A DNA stretch of 64,000 nt from Streptomyces venezuelae (lineage in GTDB: Bacteria; Actinomycetota; Actinomycetes; Streptomycetales; Streptomycetaceae): contig NZ_CP029192.1 of NCBI RefSeq assembly GCF_008642315.1, forward strand, positions 4,774,001 to 4,838,000. The letters are read 5' to 3'. A program made the position numbers and the translations under genes. How positions within the stretch are numbered: the first letter of the stretch is position 1; each line of letters opens with the position of its first letter. The notes under the pieces are model-generated. The model was given only the letters and a program-made list of their open reading frames with translations. It was not told where the DNA came from and did no database searches. Shown here one piece after another: positions 36,986 to 45,268 of this stretch.

Positions 36986-38550
36986 GTCGGGTCGTACTGC
37001 TTCTTCAGCTTCTTCAGACGCGGCGCCGCCGCCCCGTAGTACGCCTCGCGCCAGTTCGTCAGCGTCGAGTCGGTGTAGTTCTGGTACGCGGCACCGGACG
37101 CGTAACGCCCCATGGCCCCGTGCGCCTTGTTCAGCCACGCGCGGGCACCCGAGCCCGACGTGCCCGCGCGCCACGACGCGATGTACTGCGCCAGCATCCG
37201 CGAGCGCCGGTGCACGAACGCCGTCGCCGTCGGGTCGACGCGGTTGATCGCGCCGCCGAGCGCGGTCAGCGCGATGCTGCCGCCGCTCGCGCCCGTCACG
37301 TTCTCGATCTGCGACAGCAGCGTGCGGATGCCCGCCGCCGACAGCGAACGATCGAAGAAGTCCGAACTCGCCGCGTACGTCTCGCGCTTGAGGGCGCCCT
37401 GCGGGGATCGGCCCGGCGTCGCGCCGGGGAGGTGGCACTGGGCGTCGGCGGAGAAGGACGAGCAGCCCGCGTACACCTCCATCGACTCCTCGTACGTACG
37501 CCGCTTCAAGGAGACGCTGCGCGCCGGTGCGCCGATCTTGTCGGCGAGGCGGTCCACGGCGTTCTGCAGTTCGCCGTACGTCCCGAGGGAGAAGCACGCG
37601 ACGGACACGGTCGGGGTGCCGCCCGGCGTGTTCGCCAGGTGCGCGGACGACCAGATCTCGTCCGGCTGGTCGGGGCCCCACTCCTGCCAGGCCTTGATGA
37701 CCGCGGCCGCCTTCGACCAGGGCCACGTCATGTAGGCGGAGACGCCCTGGGGCGCGGCGTGCGTGCGGTACGTGAGTTCGGTGACGATCCCGAACTGGCC
37801 GTTGCCCGCGCCGCGCAGCGCCCAGAACAGGTCCTTGTTCTCCGACTTGGAGGCGGTGAGCTGCTTGCCGTCCGCCGTGACGAGCGTGGCGGAGGTGAGG
37901 CTGTCGCAGGTCAGGCCGTACGCGCGGGACACCACGCCGTGGCCGCCACCGAGCGTCAGCCCGGATATGCCGACGGTCGGGCACGAACCCGCGGGGATGG
38001 TGACGCCCTTCGCCGCGAGCGAGCGGTAGACGTCGATGAGCTTGGCTCCGCCGCCGACGGTGGCGGAGCTGCCGCTCGCGCGTATCTTGCTCAGCTTCGA
38101 GACGTCGATGATCAGCCGGCCGTTGCCGGACGACCAACCCGCGTAGGAGTGACCGCCGTTGCGGATCGCGACCTTGGTGCGGTGGGCGCGGGCGTACGCG
38201 AGGGCGGTGCGGATGTCGTCCGGGTGCGCGACATAGGCCACGGCGGTGGGCTTCAGGTCGTCGTACCGCGTGTTGTACAGCTGCCGGGCCGCCGCCCACT
38301 TGGCCTGGCCGGGCTGGACGAGGGTGCCGTCCAGGTCACGGGCGAGGGCCTTGAGGGTGGCCGGGGAGGAGGAGGCGGCGCTGGAGGTTCTGATCGGGGT
38401 GCCGCCGGCGCTGCGGGTGCCGCCGCCGGACGCGGTGGCCCCGGCGCCCGTCCTCGTGCCGGGCCCGTCCGGAGTGCCGCCGGAGCAGCCCGCGACGGTG
38501 GCGGCGGCCAGTGTGGCCGCCGTTGTGCCGATGAATGTACGTCGTTCCAT
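36955..38550 (-). CDS. Secreted FAD-binding oxidase of the berberine-bridge/BBE family
   Basis: The 531-residue precursor has a twin-arginine signal (ERRTFIGTTAATLAAATVAGC) that also carries a lipobox-like VAGC. A Gly/Thr/Ser linker is followed by an FAD_binding_4 domain with RNGGHSYAG, the 8-alpha-His flavin link, and AGSCPTVGISGLTLGGGHG, the second (Cys) link of bicovalent flavoproteins. A C-terminal BBE domain ends NWREAYYGAAAPRLKKLKKQYDPTRFF. Members oxidise sugars, alcohols or alkaloids with O2. The substrate is unknown. The 3' end carries a four-copy tandem repeat. Confidence 0.9.
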   Translation of the reverse strand: MERRTFIGTTAATLAAATVAGCSGGTPDGPGTRTGAGATASGGGTRSAGGTPIRTSSAASSSPATLKALARDLDGTLVQPGQAKWAAARQLYNTRYDDLKPTAVAYVAHPDDIRTALAYARAHRTKVAIRNGGHSYAGWSSGNGRLIIDVSKLSKIRASGSSATVGGGAKLIDVYRSLAAKGVTIPAGSCPTVGISGLTLGGGHGVVSRAYGLTCDSLTSATLVTADGKQLTASKSENKDLFWALRGAGNGQFGIVTELTYRTHAAPQGVSAYMTWPWSKAAAVIKAWQEWGPDQPDEIWSSAHLANTPGGTPTVSVACFSLGTYGELQNAVDRLADKIGAPARSVSLKRRTYEESMEVYAGCSSFSADAQCHLPGATPGRSPQGALKRETYAASSDFFDRSLSAAGIRTLLSQIENVTGASGGSIALTALGGAINRVDPTATAFVHRRSRMLAQYIASWRAGTSGSGARAWLNKAHGAMGRYASGAAYQNYTDSTLTNWREAYYGAAAPRLKKLKKQYDPTRFFDFPQAL

Positions 38551-38635
38551 GACGCCTCCCGTTGCTTCCCGAGGACGAGACGGTGTGGGGGGCGCGGGGG
38601 TTCCTTCTCCGGGGGAGGGAGGGGCGGGTGCGGAT

Positions 38636-38660
38636 GGGGGTGGGGGTGGGGGTCAGGGGG
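38636..38660 (+). other. G-quadruplex-prone tract upstream of the FAD oxidase gene
   Basis: Four runs of five G separated by T, T and TCA (38636-40, 42-46, 48-52, 56-60) lie on the strand opposite to both flanking minus-strand genes, between their stop and start. This is a textbook intramolecular quadruplex motif. A biological role is not established. Confidence 0.6.
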
Positions 38661-38823
38661 AGGCTTCGTGCTCTGTCGCGTCCGTACGCGCCTTGCTGCG
38701 GGCCCGCCGGGCGGGGCCGCGCCAGCCGCAGGTGCAGTGGGCCGCGGTGAAGCGGCCGTTCTCGACCGTCGTCGTGCGGTGGGCTGTCGTGGGGTGGGCT
38801 GAGGGGGCTTGCTGATCGGCCAC
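38653..38823 (-). CDS. Small Cys/His-containing protein of unknown function
   Basis: The 56-residue protein has the compact motif AAHCTCGWRGPARRARSKA, one His and two Cys suggestive of a metal-binding or nucleic acid-binding turn, and an acidic end (TDATEHEASP). Codon third positions are almost all G/C. The start GTG 38823 is divergent from a lipoprotein gene 118 bp away. Small proteins with a CxCGW-R core are widespread in Streptomyces, and I know of no function. Confidence 0.65.
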   Translation of the reverse strand: MADQQAPSAHPTTAHRTTTVENGRFTAAHCTCGWRGPARRARSKARTDATEHEASP

Positions 38824-38941
38824 ACGGCCACCGTACCGACCCCGGGTGAACGGCCGCCCGCGTGACGGGTCAACGCACCGGTCGTTAGGGGAACGACGGG
38901 GGATATCGCAGGCGCGGAGAACGCTTGGGGGTAGACAGGCG

Positions 38942-39769
38942 ATGGGGCACCGGCACAGGCACATGGGTGGTGCGGGCGGCGTGGTGGTCGGCGCCGTCGC
39001 GTTCGGTCTGATGGCCGCAGCCTCCGGCTGTTCGCCGTCCGGCGCCGCCGCCGACGGCAGCGGTCCCGGCGACCCGGCCGACGTCGTGCGCAGGTCCGCC
39101 GACTCCCTCGTCCGCGCGGGGAGTTCCAAGGCGTCGACCTCCATGGAGATGGCCAGCGGCGGTACGCGCGTCACCATCCGCGGCAAGGGCGTCTACGACT
39201 TCGAGCGGCAGGTCGGACAGTTCGAGGTGGTGCTCCCGCAGGATCCCGCGGGCAAGGACGAGCACCGGCCCATCACCGAGCTGATGGCCTCGGGAGCGCT
39301 GTACATGAAGAACCGGGGGGCCGGGGTGCCCTCCGACAAGTGGGTGCGGATCGAGACACGTTCACTGTCCGACGGCAATCTCGTCACCGGCGGCGCCACG
39401 GATCCCCTCGCGGCGGCGGAACTCCTGCGCGGGGCGCGCAAGGTGGGGTTCGTGGGGGAGGAGCGGGTCGGTGGGGTGGATGTACGGCACTACCGCGGCG
39501 TCGTCGACCTGCGTGCCGCCGCACGGGCCGCTTCCGCAGGTCAGCGCGGTGCGCTCGGGGTCGCGGCGGCGAAAGGGTTCAGCAGGGGCAGCGTGCCCTT
39601 CGACGTCTACCTCGACGACGAGGGGCGCGTGCGGAAGCTGCGGCAGCGGTTCGCGGTGGCCGACGCGAACGTGGCGTCCACCACGCTGTTCTACGGCTTC
39701 GGGGTGCCGGCGAAGGTGCGACTTCCGGCCGAGAAGGACATCTTCGCCGGGAAGATTGCGGGTCCGTAG
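38942..39769 (+). CDS. Lipoprotein, LppX/LprAFG-like
   Basis: The 275-residue lipoprotein has a His-rich N terminus (GHRHRH), a hydrophobic signal and lipobox ASGC at about residue 23. The mature domain has a repeating beta pattern (TRVTIRGKGVYDFERQVGQFEVVLP, GALYMKNRGAGVPSDKWVRIE, VDVRHYRGVVDL), as in actinobacterial LppX/LprG-like or LolA-like lipoproteins that carry lipids. Such proteins may move lipids across the envelope; that role is inferred. ATG 38942 is used, with ATG 38963 as an alternative. Confidence 0.75.
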   Translation: MGHRHRHMGGAGGVVVGAVAFGLMAAASGCSPSGAAADGSGPGDPADVVRRSADSLVRAGSSKASTSMEMASGGTRVTIRGKGVYDFERQVGQFEVVLPQDPAGKDEHRPITELMASGALYMKNRGAGVPSDKWVRIETRSLSDGNLVTGGATDPLAAAELLRGARKVGFVGEERVGGVDVRHYRGVVDLRAAARAASAGQRGALGVAAAKGFSRGSVPFDVYLDDEGRVRKLRQRFAVADANVASTTLFYGFGVPAKVRLPAEKDIFAGKIAGP

Positions 39770-39863
39770 TCGCGTACGGCTGGTGGAAATGGTCCGTCCG
39801 TGCCATGCGCGGTGCGTAGACCTCTCCCTACCCTAGGAAGTCGGTCGGCATCAGGAAGAGGTG

Positions 39864-40070
39864 ATGAACGTGGCTCCGATGCGTGGCGGTACGGCGGTTC
39901 AGGACCACGTCGCCCTCGCCGAGATCGAACTGTGCGGGGAACTCATCATTGCGGCGAGTGCGGCGGCCGAGCGGTTGAGCTTCGACCGGATCGACGAGGT
40001 GCTGCAGGTTGCGGACTGGCGCGAGCGGGGGGTACCCGGCGAGGCCGGGGGTCGCTCTCCTCGTGACTGA
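39864..40070 (+). CDS. Conserved small protein of unknown function
   Basis: The 68-residue protein has a highly ordered core HVALAEIELCGELIIAASAA followed by ERLSFDRIDEVLQV, an amphipathic pair of helices. The last 20 residues are less constrained. AGGAAGAG precedes ATG 39864. I recognise the pattern as a common small Streptomyces protein without a known function. It lies directly before the repeat-rich region. Confidence 0.7.
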   Translation: MNVAPMRGGTAVQDHVALAEIELCGELIIAASAAAERLSFDRIDEVLQVADWRERGVPGEAGGRSPRD

Positions 40071-40140
40071 GGGCCTCGCTCCGGCGCCGTAGCCCCGCCC
40101 GCGGTTCCACCCCACACCGAAAGCGGTGAGCAGCCCCCTG

Positions 40141-40830
40141 CCCGCCGCTGCGCGGCGATACGCCCCTCCCACCCGCCCGTGCGCCCCGCACCGATGGGCG
40201 CGGGCAGGTCCCTGTCCGCCGCTGCGCGGCGATGCGGCCCTCCCACCCGCCCGTGCGCCCCGCACCGATGGGTGGGCGGGTGGGGGAGAGCCCGCGTAGC
40301 GGGCACGCGGTGCCGGGTGGGTGCAGGGGGTTTGTGGGGCGACCCGCCGCCCGCCCCACCCGCTTGCACCGGGGGGCGGGGAAGCGCTCGCGCAGCGGGC
40401 GCGCGTCGCGGACGGGGTGCAGGGCGTGTGCGGTGTGACCCTCCCGCCTGCCGTGCGCCCGGCACCGATGGGTGGGCGGGTGGGGGAGAGCCCGCGTAGC
40501 GGGCACGCGGTGCGGGGCGGGTGCTGGGGGTGTGTGGGGCGGCCCGCGGTCCCATACACCCGCTTGCACCGGAGGTGGGGAGGCGCTCGCGGTGTGGGTG
40601 GGGTGCAGGGCGTGTGTGGTGTGGCCCTCCTGCCTGTCGTTGCGTCGCGCACCGATGGGCGGGTGGGTGGGGGAGAGCCCGCGTAGCGGGCACGCGGTGC
40701 GGGGCGGGTGCTGGGGGTGTGTGGGGCGGCCCGCGGCCCCACACACCCGCTTGCACCGGAGGTGGGGAGGCGCTCGCGGTGTGGGGGCGGCCTGCCGTCC
40801 CCCACTCACTTGCAGCGAAGGTGGGTGGGT
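40141..40830. repeat. Intergenic repeat block: two 74-bp units and three 187-200-bp units
   Basis: Short units begin near 40141 and 40215, sharing CCGCCGCTGCGCGGCGAT. Long units begin at 40263, 40463 and 40650 with CACCGATGGG. The first 51 bases of the first two long units are identical, and the second and third share most of their length. Each long unit has a CCCGC-GTA-GCGGG stem and a CCCGCTTGCACCGG core, and the plus strand is strongly G-rich. No ribosome-binding site or codon bias supports coding. It fills the gap between a small gene and csoR. Confidence 0.85.
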
Positions 40831-40920
40831 GGGGGGCAGCGGGTGTGTGGGGCCGGCGGTTCGGCCGGGTGGCGGTCGAGGGTGGTCGACGGGGGAGTCG
40901 GCGTACCCCTCGCGGGAGCG

Positions 40921-41280
40921 TTACGTCCGCATCATGCGCGCGATCGCCTTCGTCGCCTCCTCGACCTTCGCGTCGATCTCCGTGCCGCCCTTGACCGCCG
41001 CGTCGGCCACGCAGTGGCGCAGGTGCTCCTCCAGGAGCTGGAGGGCGAAGGACTGGAGCGCCTTCGTGCCGGCCGAGACCTGCGTGAGTATGTCGATGCA
41101 GTAGACGTCCTCCTCGACCATGCGCTGCAGGCCGCGGATCTGGCCCTCGATGCGGCGCAGGCGCTTGAGGTGTTCGTCCTTCTGCTTGTGGTAGCCGTGC
41201 ACCTGGTCGGAGGGCGCTTCGGGCGCCCCCGGGGTCGGTACGGCCGCGTCGGCCGTGTCGGCCGCCTCAGTGGTCGTCAT
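40921..41280 (-). CDS. csoR: Copper-sensing transcriptional repressor CsoR
   Basis: The 119-residue four-helix protein of the CsoR/RcnR family has the Cys-His-Cys Cu(I) site (EEDVYCIDIL, then LLEEHLRHC) and the conserved KRLRRIEGQIRGLQRM DNA-binding helix. Apo-protein represses copper export genes, and Cu(I) binding releases DNA. ATG 41280 follows GGAGGAC; a longer frame upstream is spurious. A 17-bp operator of the expected type is centred 194 bp upstream. Positional match to SCO4136, the studied S. lividans CsoR (recall). No copper ATPase gene is adjacent, so the regulon is spread elsewhere. Confidence 0.92.
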   Translation of the reverse strand: MTTTEAADTADAAVPTPGAPEAPSDQVHGYHKQKDEHLKRLRRIEGQIRGLQRMVEEDVYCIDILTQVSAGTKALQSFALQLLEEHLRHCVADAAVKGGTEIDAKVEEATKAIARMMRT

Positions 41281-41465
41281 GGCGTCCTCCTTCTGGACTT
41301 CGGGGTCTTGAGCCAAGGGTCCGGGGTTGGTCCGGGGTTGGGGTGGGGGGTGTGATGCTGGGCGGGGGCTGAGAGTTCGTACCGGGTTCTGAGACTTCGC
41401 GCACTTTTGCGGGGCATCCACCCCGTCTCCCTCGTCCCCATCCTCCGGAAACAGCACACATTTAC

Positions 41466-41482
41466 ATACCCCCCACGGGTAT
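41466..41482. promoter_or_regulatory. CsoR-type operator
   Basis: ATACCC, a 5-base spacer and GGGTAT form an exact 6-bp inverted repeat with the C/G-tract form of known Streptomyces CsoR operators. It lies in the 337-bp gap between csoR and the divergent PhoU-like gene and probably mediates csoR autoregulation. Confidence 0.7.
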
Positions 41483-41574
41483 ATCGTAGCCGATTCTACG
41501 GGGGGTGTGCTGATCACTGTGCCTGATGGGCGACACTGGGGGGCGGCCGGTTAGCCGTGGCCGGATGATGCGCC

Positions 41575-41580
41575 TAGCAT
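41575..41580 (+). promoter_or_regulatory. Possible -10 box for the PhoU-like/pit operon
   Basis: TAGCAT fits the TANNNT -10 pattern 37 bp upstream of the GTG start. The -35 candidate (TTAGCC, 18 bp spacing) is weak. No PHO box was found in front of this operon, unlike pstS. Confidence 0.3.
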
Positions 41581-41617
41581 CAGCCTGACCGCATCCAAAG
41601 CACCCCGAGGACCCCAC

Positions 41618-42238
41618 GTGCGCTTTCGTCTGACCCCCAGGGAGACGAGCTTCTACGACATGTTCGCCGCATCCGCGGACAACATCGTCACGGGCTCGAA
41701 GCTCCTGATGGAACTGCTCGGAGCGGACTCTTCCGCACGGGCCGAGATCGCAGAGCGTATGCGGGCCGCGGAACACGCGGGAGACGACGCGACGCATGCG
41801 ATCTTCCACCAGCTGAACTCCTCGTTCATCACGCCGTTCGACCGCGAGGACATCTACAACCTCGCGTCGTCCCTCGACGACATCATGGACTTCATGGAGG
41901 AGGCCGTCGACCTGGTCGTCCTCTACCAGGTCGAGGAACTCCCCAAGGGCGTCGAGCAGCAGATCGAGGTGCTCGCCCGGGCCGCCGAGCTCACGGCGGA
42001 GGCCATGCCCAATCTGCGGACGATGGCCAACCTCACCGAGTACTGGATCGAGGTCAACCGTCTGGAGAACCAGGCCGACCAGATCCACCGCAAGCTCCTC
42101 GCCCAGCTCTTCAACGGCAAGTACGACGCCATCGAGGTGCTGAAGCTCAAGCAGATCGTGGATGTGCTGGAAGAGGCCGCCGACGCCTTCGAGCACGTGG
42201 CGAACACTGTGGAGACCATCGCGGTCAAGGAGTCCTGA
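41618..42238 (+). CDS. PhoU-like (DUF47) phosphate transport regulator
   Basis: The 206-residue all-helical protein of the DUF47/PhoU-like family has two metal-coordinating helix motifs (FDREDIYNLASSLDDIMDFMEEA and the later VDVLEEAADAFEHVANTVE). Its partner is a Pit-type transporter encoded immediately downstream, the usual pairing. It probably controls Pit activity. GTG 41618 follows GAGGACCCC; the next gene starts 9 bp after its stop, within the same transcript. Confidence 0.92.
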   Translation: MRFRLTPRETSFYDMFAASADNIVTGSKLLMELLGADSSARAEIAERMRAAEHAGDDATHAIFHQLNSSFITPFDREDIYNLASSLDDIMDFMEEAVDLVVLYQVEELPKGVEQQIEVLARAAELTAEAMPNLRTMANLTEYWIEVNRLENQADQIHRKLLAQLFNGKYDAIEVLKLKQIVDVLEEAADAFEHVANTVETIAVKES

Positions 42239-42247
42239 GGCCTCGCC

Positions 42248-43246
42248 ATGGACACCTTTGCTTTGATCGTGACGATCGGCGTCGCGCTCGGATTCACGTA
42301 CACGAACGGCTTCCACGACTCCGCGAACGCCATCGCCACCTCCGTCTCCACCCGTGCGCTGACGCCCCGCGCGGCGCTCGCCATGGCCGCGGTGATGAAC
42401 CTCGCCGGTGCCTTCCTGGGCAGCGGGGTCGCCAAGACCGTCAGTGAGGGGATCATCGAGACCCCGCACGGCGACAAGGGGATGTGGATCCTCTTCGCGG
42501 CGCTCATCGGCGCCATCGTGTGGAACCTGATCACCTGGTACTTCGGTCTGCCCTCGTCCTCGTCGCACGCGCTGTTCGGCGGCATGGTCGGCGCGGCGCT
42601 CGCCGGCGGCATCGGGGTCATCTGGTCCGGGGTCGTCGACAAGATCGTCATCCCGATGTTCCTGTCCCCGGTGGTCGGCCTCGTCGCCGGTTACCTGGTG
42701 ATGTGCGCGATCATGTGGATGTTCCGCAAGTCCAACCCGCACAAGGCCAAGCGCGGCTTCCGTATCGCGCAGACGGTGTCCGCGGCCGGCATGGCCCTCG
42801 GTCACGGTCTCCAGGACGCGCAGAAGACGATGGGCATCGTGGTGATGGCCCTCGTCATCTCCGATGTGCAGAGCGCCGACGCCCCCATTCCGATCTGGGT
42901 CAAGATCGCTTGTGCGCTGATGCTCTCCGCCGGTACGTACGCGGGTGGCTGGCGCATCATGCGGACCCTCGGCCGCAAGATCATCGAGCTGGACCCGCCG
43001 CAGGGCTTCGCCGCCGAGACGACCGGCGCGGGCATCATGTTCACCACGGCGTTCATGTTCCACGCGCCGATCTCGACGACGCACGTCATCACCTCCGCGA
43101 TCATGGGTGTGGGCGCGACGAAGCGGGTGAACGCGGTGCGGTGGGGTGTCGCCAAGAACATCATCCTGGGCTGGTTCATCACCATGCCGGCCGCCGCGAT
43201 CGTCGCCGCGTTGAGTTTCTGGGTCGTGGATCTCGCGTTCCTGTAG
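42248..43246 (+). CDS. pit: Low-affinity inorganic phosphate transporter, Pit family
   Basis: The 332-residue membrane protein has about ten helices and the two inverted PHO4-type motifs: GFHDSANAIATSVSTRALTP near the N terminus and the matching GLQDAQKTMGIVVMAL / ISTTHVITSAIMGVGATKR region. It imports metal-phosphate with protons, the phosphate-replete route, and complements the high-affinity Pst system on the opposite strand. The TGAGG at the stop of the PhoU-like gene serves as its ribosome-binding site. S. coelicolor pitH1 is at this place (recall). Confidence 0.92.
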   Translation: MDTFALIVTIGVALGFTYTNGFHDSANAIATSVSTRALTPRAALAMAAVMNLAGAFLGSGVAKTVSEGIIETPHGDKGMWILFAALIGAIVWNLITWYFGLPSSSSHALFGGMVGAALAGGIGVIWSGVVDKIVIPMFLSPVVGLVAGYLVMCAIMWMFRKSNPHKAKRGFRIAQTVSAAGMALGHGLQDAQKTMGIVVMALVISDVQSADAPIPIWVKIACALMLSAGTYAGGWRIMRTLGRKIIELDPPQGFAAETTGAGIMFTTAFMFHAPISTTHVITSAIMGVGATKRVNAVRWGVAKNIILGWFITMPAAAIVAALSFWVVDLAFL

Positions 43247-43273
43247 CGCGCGCGACGTACCCACAGCACATGG

Positions 43274-43308
43274 AAGGGCCCGCCCCCGGGAGCCAGGGGC
43301 GGGCCCTT
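43274..43308. terminator. Bidirectional terminator between pit and pstB
   Basis: AAGGGCCCGCCCC (43274-43286) pairs exactly with 43296-43308 around a 9-base loop, 27 bp after the pit stop and 54 bp after the pstB stop. The A/T arm ends give short U runs on either strand. Confidence 0.88.
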
Positions 43309-43362
43309 CTTGGTGTCCCTGCGGTGGCACCGCCATGCAGCACCGCGGGGAGTCGGGGTGGC

Positions 43363-44139
43363 TCAGCCGAAGCGGCCCGAGATGTAGTCCTCGGTGGCCT
43401 GGACCGACGGGTTGGAGAAGATCCGCTCCGTGTCGTCGATCTCGATGAGCTTGCCGGGCTGGCCGACGGCCGCCAGGTTGAAGAACGCGGTGCGGTCCGA
43501 GACGCGGGCCGCCTGCTGCATGTTGTGCGTCACGATGACGATCGTGAAGCGCTCCTTCAGCTCGCCGATCAGATCCTCGATCGCGAGGGTCGAGATCGGG
43601 TCGAGGGCCGAGCAGGGCTCGTCCATGAGCAGGACGTCGGGCTCGACCGCGATCGCCCGCGCGATGCACAGACGCTGCTGCTGGCCGCCGGAGAGGCCGG
43701 AGCCGGGCTTGTTCAGGCGGTCCTTGACCTCGTTCCAGAGGTTCGCGCCCTTGAGGGACTTCTCGACGATGTCGTTCAGCTCGGACTTCTTGTACGAGCC
43801 GTTGAGCTTCAGGCCCGCCGCGACGTTGTCGAAGATGGACATCGTGGGGAACGGGTTCGGGCGCTGGAAGACCATGCCGATCGTGCGGCGCACGGCCACC
43901 GGGTCCACGCCGCTGCCGTAGAGGTCCTCGTCGTCCAGGAGCACCTTGCCCTCGACGCGGCCGCCGGGCGTGACCTCGTGCATGCGGTTGAGCGTGCGCA
44001 GGAACGTGGACTTGCCGCAGCCGGAGGGGCCGATGAAGGCCGTCACGGAGCGGGGCTCCACGGTCATGGAGATGTCGTCGATCGCCTTGTGGGAGCCGTA
44101 GAAGGCGGTCAGGCCCGATACGTCGATTCGCTTGGCCAT
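43363..44139 (-). CDS. pstB: Phosphate ABC transporter ATP-binding protein
   Basis: The 258-residue ATPase has Walker [12 protein letters not shown], signature [14 protein letters not shown], Walker [14 protein letters not shown] and His switch IVIVTHNM. The sequence [22 protein letters not shown] near the end is diagnostic of PstB. It powers high-affinity phosphate uptake with PstSCA and contributes to phosphate signalling through PhoU/PhoR. It lies 55 bp after pstA. Confidence 0.97.
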   Translation of the reverse strand: MAKRIDVSGLTAFYGSHKAIDDISMTVEPRSVTAFIGPSGCGKSTFLRTLNRMHEVTPGGRVEGKVLLDDEDLYGSGVDPVAVRRTIGMVFQRPNPFPTMSIFDNVAAGLKLNGSYKKSELNDIVEKSLKGANLWNEVKDRLNKPGSGLSGGQQQRLCIARAIAVEPDVLLMDEPCSALDPISTLAIEDLIGELKERFTIVIVTHNMQQAARVSDRTAFFNLAAVGQPGKLIEIDDTERIFSNPSVQATEDYISGRFG

Positions 44140-44194
44140 GGGATCACTGCTTTCGAAAAAATGGGGCGTGCTGAGGGTCGCTGATGTGGCCGCC

Positions 44195-45268
44195 TCAGCG
44201 GCCCGTCTTGGGGGCCTTCCAGCGCGCTACGGCGCGAGCCGCCATGTTGAGGATCATGATGAAGCCGATGAGGGCGAGCGCCGCGGCCCAGGCCCGGTCG
44301 TACGACGCCTCCGTGCCGGCCGCGTACTGCTGGTAGATGTACAGCGGCAGTGAGCCCTGCGCCCCGCTGAAGGGGTTCGTGTTGATCAGGGGGTTCACCC
44401 AGACCAGGAGCAGGACCGGCGCGGTCTCACCGGCGATGCGGGCCACCGCGAGCATGACGCCCGTGGTGATGCCGCCGATCGCGGTGGGCAGGACGACCTT
44501 GAGGATGGTCCGCCACTTCGGTACGCCGAGGGCGAGGGACGCCTCGCGCAGCTCGTTCGGGACGAGCTTGAGCATCTCCTCGGTGGAGCGCACGATCACC
44601 GGCATCATCAGGATGGCGAGCGCCATGGCGCCGGCCCAGCCCGAGTAGTCGAACTTGAGGATGAGGATCCAGAAGCTGAGGACGAACAGGCCCGCGACGA
44701 TCGAGGGGATGCCGGTCATGACGTCCACGAAGAACGTGACGGTCTTGGCGAGCTTCCCGCGTCCGTACTCGACGAGGTAGACCGCGGTGAGCAGGCCGAT
44801 CGGCACGGCGATCACGGAGGCCAGGAGCACCTGCTCCAGGGTGCCGATGATCGCGTGGTAGATGCCGCCGCCGGTCTCCTCGTCGGCCACCACACCCATG
44901 GAGTGGGTGAGGAAGTAGCCGTCGAAGACCTTGATGCCGCGCTGCACGGTCTCGTAGATCAGCGAGGCGAGCGGGACGACGGCGAGCAGGAACATGACCC
45001 ACACCAGCGAGGTGGCGAGGCGGTCCTTGGCCTGGCGGGAGCCTTCGACGCCCATCGCGAGGACGTACGAGCCGACGATGAACAGGACGGCGGCGATCAG
45101 GCCCCACTGGATGCGGCTGTCCAGGCCGGCCGCGGCGCCGATGGCGACCGCGACGGCGGCCGACCCCGCGGCCATGACCAGCGGCGTCCAGCGGGGCAGC
45201 GTCGCGGCCTTGAGGGTCGAGGGCCGCTTGACGAGCGGGCCGGTCGGGGTGGGTGTCGTGGTGCTCAT
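44195..45268 (-). CDS. pstA: Phosphate ABC transporter permease PstA
   Basis: The 357-residue membrane protein has an extended N terminus with three early helices before the BPD permease domain, which carries the EAA loop [23 protein letters not shown]. The ATG start overlaps pstC by 4 bp (ATGA), so it is translationally coupled. It forms the membrane channel with PstC. Confidence 0.95.
   Translation of the reverse strand: MSTTTPTPTGPLVKRPSTLKAATLPRWTPLVMAAGSAAVAVAIGAAAGLDSRIQWGLIAAVLFIVGSYVLAMGVEGSRQAKDRLATSLVWVMFLLAVVPLASLIYETVQRGIKVFDGYFLTHSMGVVADEETGGGIYHAIIGTLEQVLLASVIAVPIGLLTAVYLVEYGRGKLAKTVTFFVDVMTGIPSIVAGLFVLSFWILILKFDYSGWAGAMALAILMMPVIVRSTEEMLKLVPNELREASLALGVPKWRTILKVVLPTAIGGITTGVMLAVARIAGETAPVLLLVWVNPLINTNPFSGAQGSLPLYIYQQYAAGTEASYDRAWAAALALIGFIMILNMAARAVARWKAPKTGR

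Noticed and set aside
39828..40809. Pro/His/Arg-rich repeat proteins on the minus strand and Gly/Arg-rich ones on the plus strand
   Set aside because: They arise from the noncoding DNA repeats; there is no start signal, no codon-position bias, and several frames are open at once.
40141..40830. CRISPR array
   Set aside because: Repeats are long (74-200 bp), adjoin without unique spacers of constant length, and there are no cas genes.
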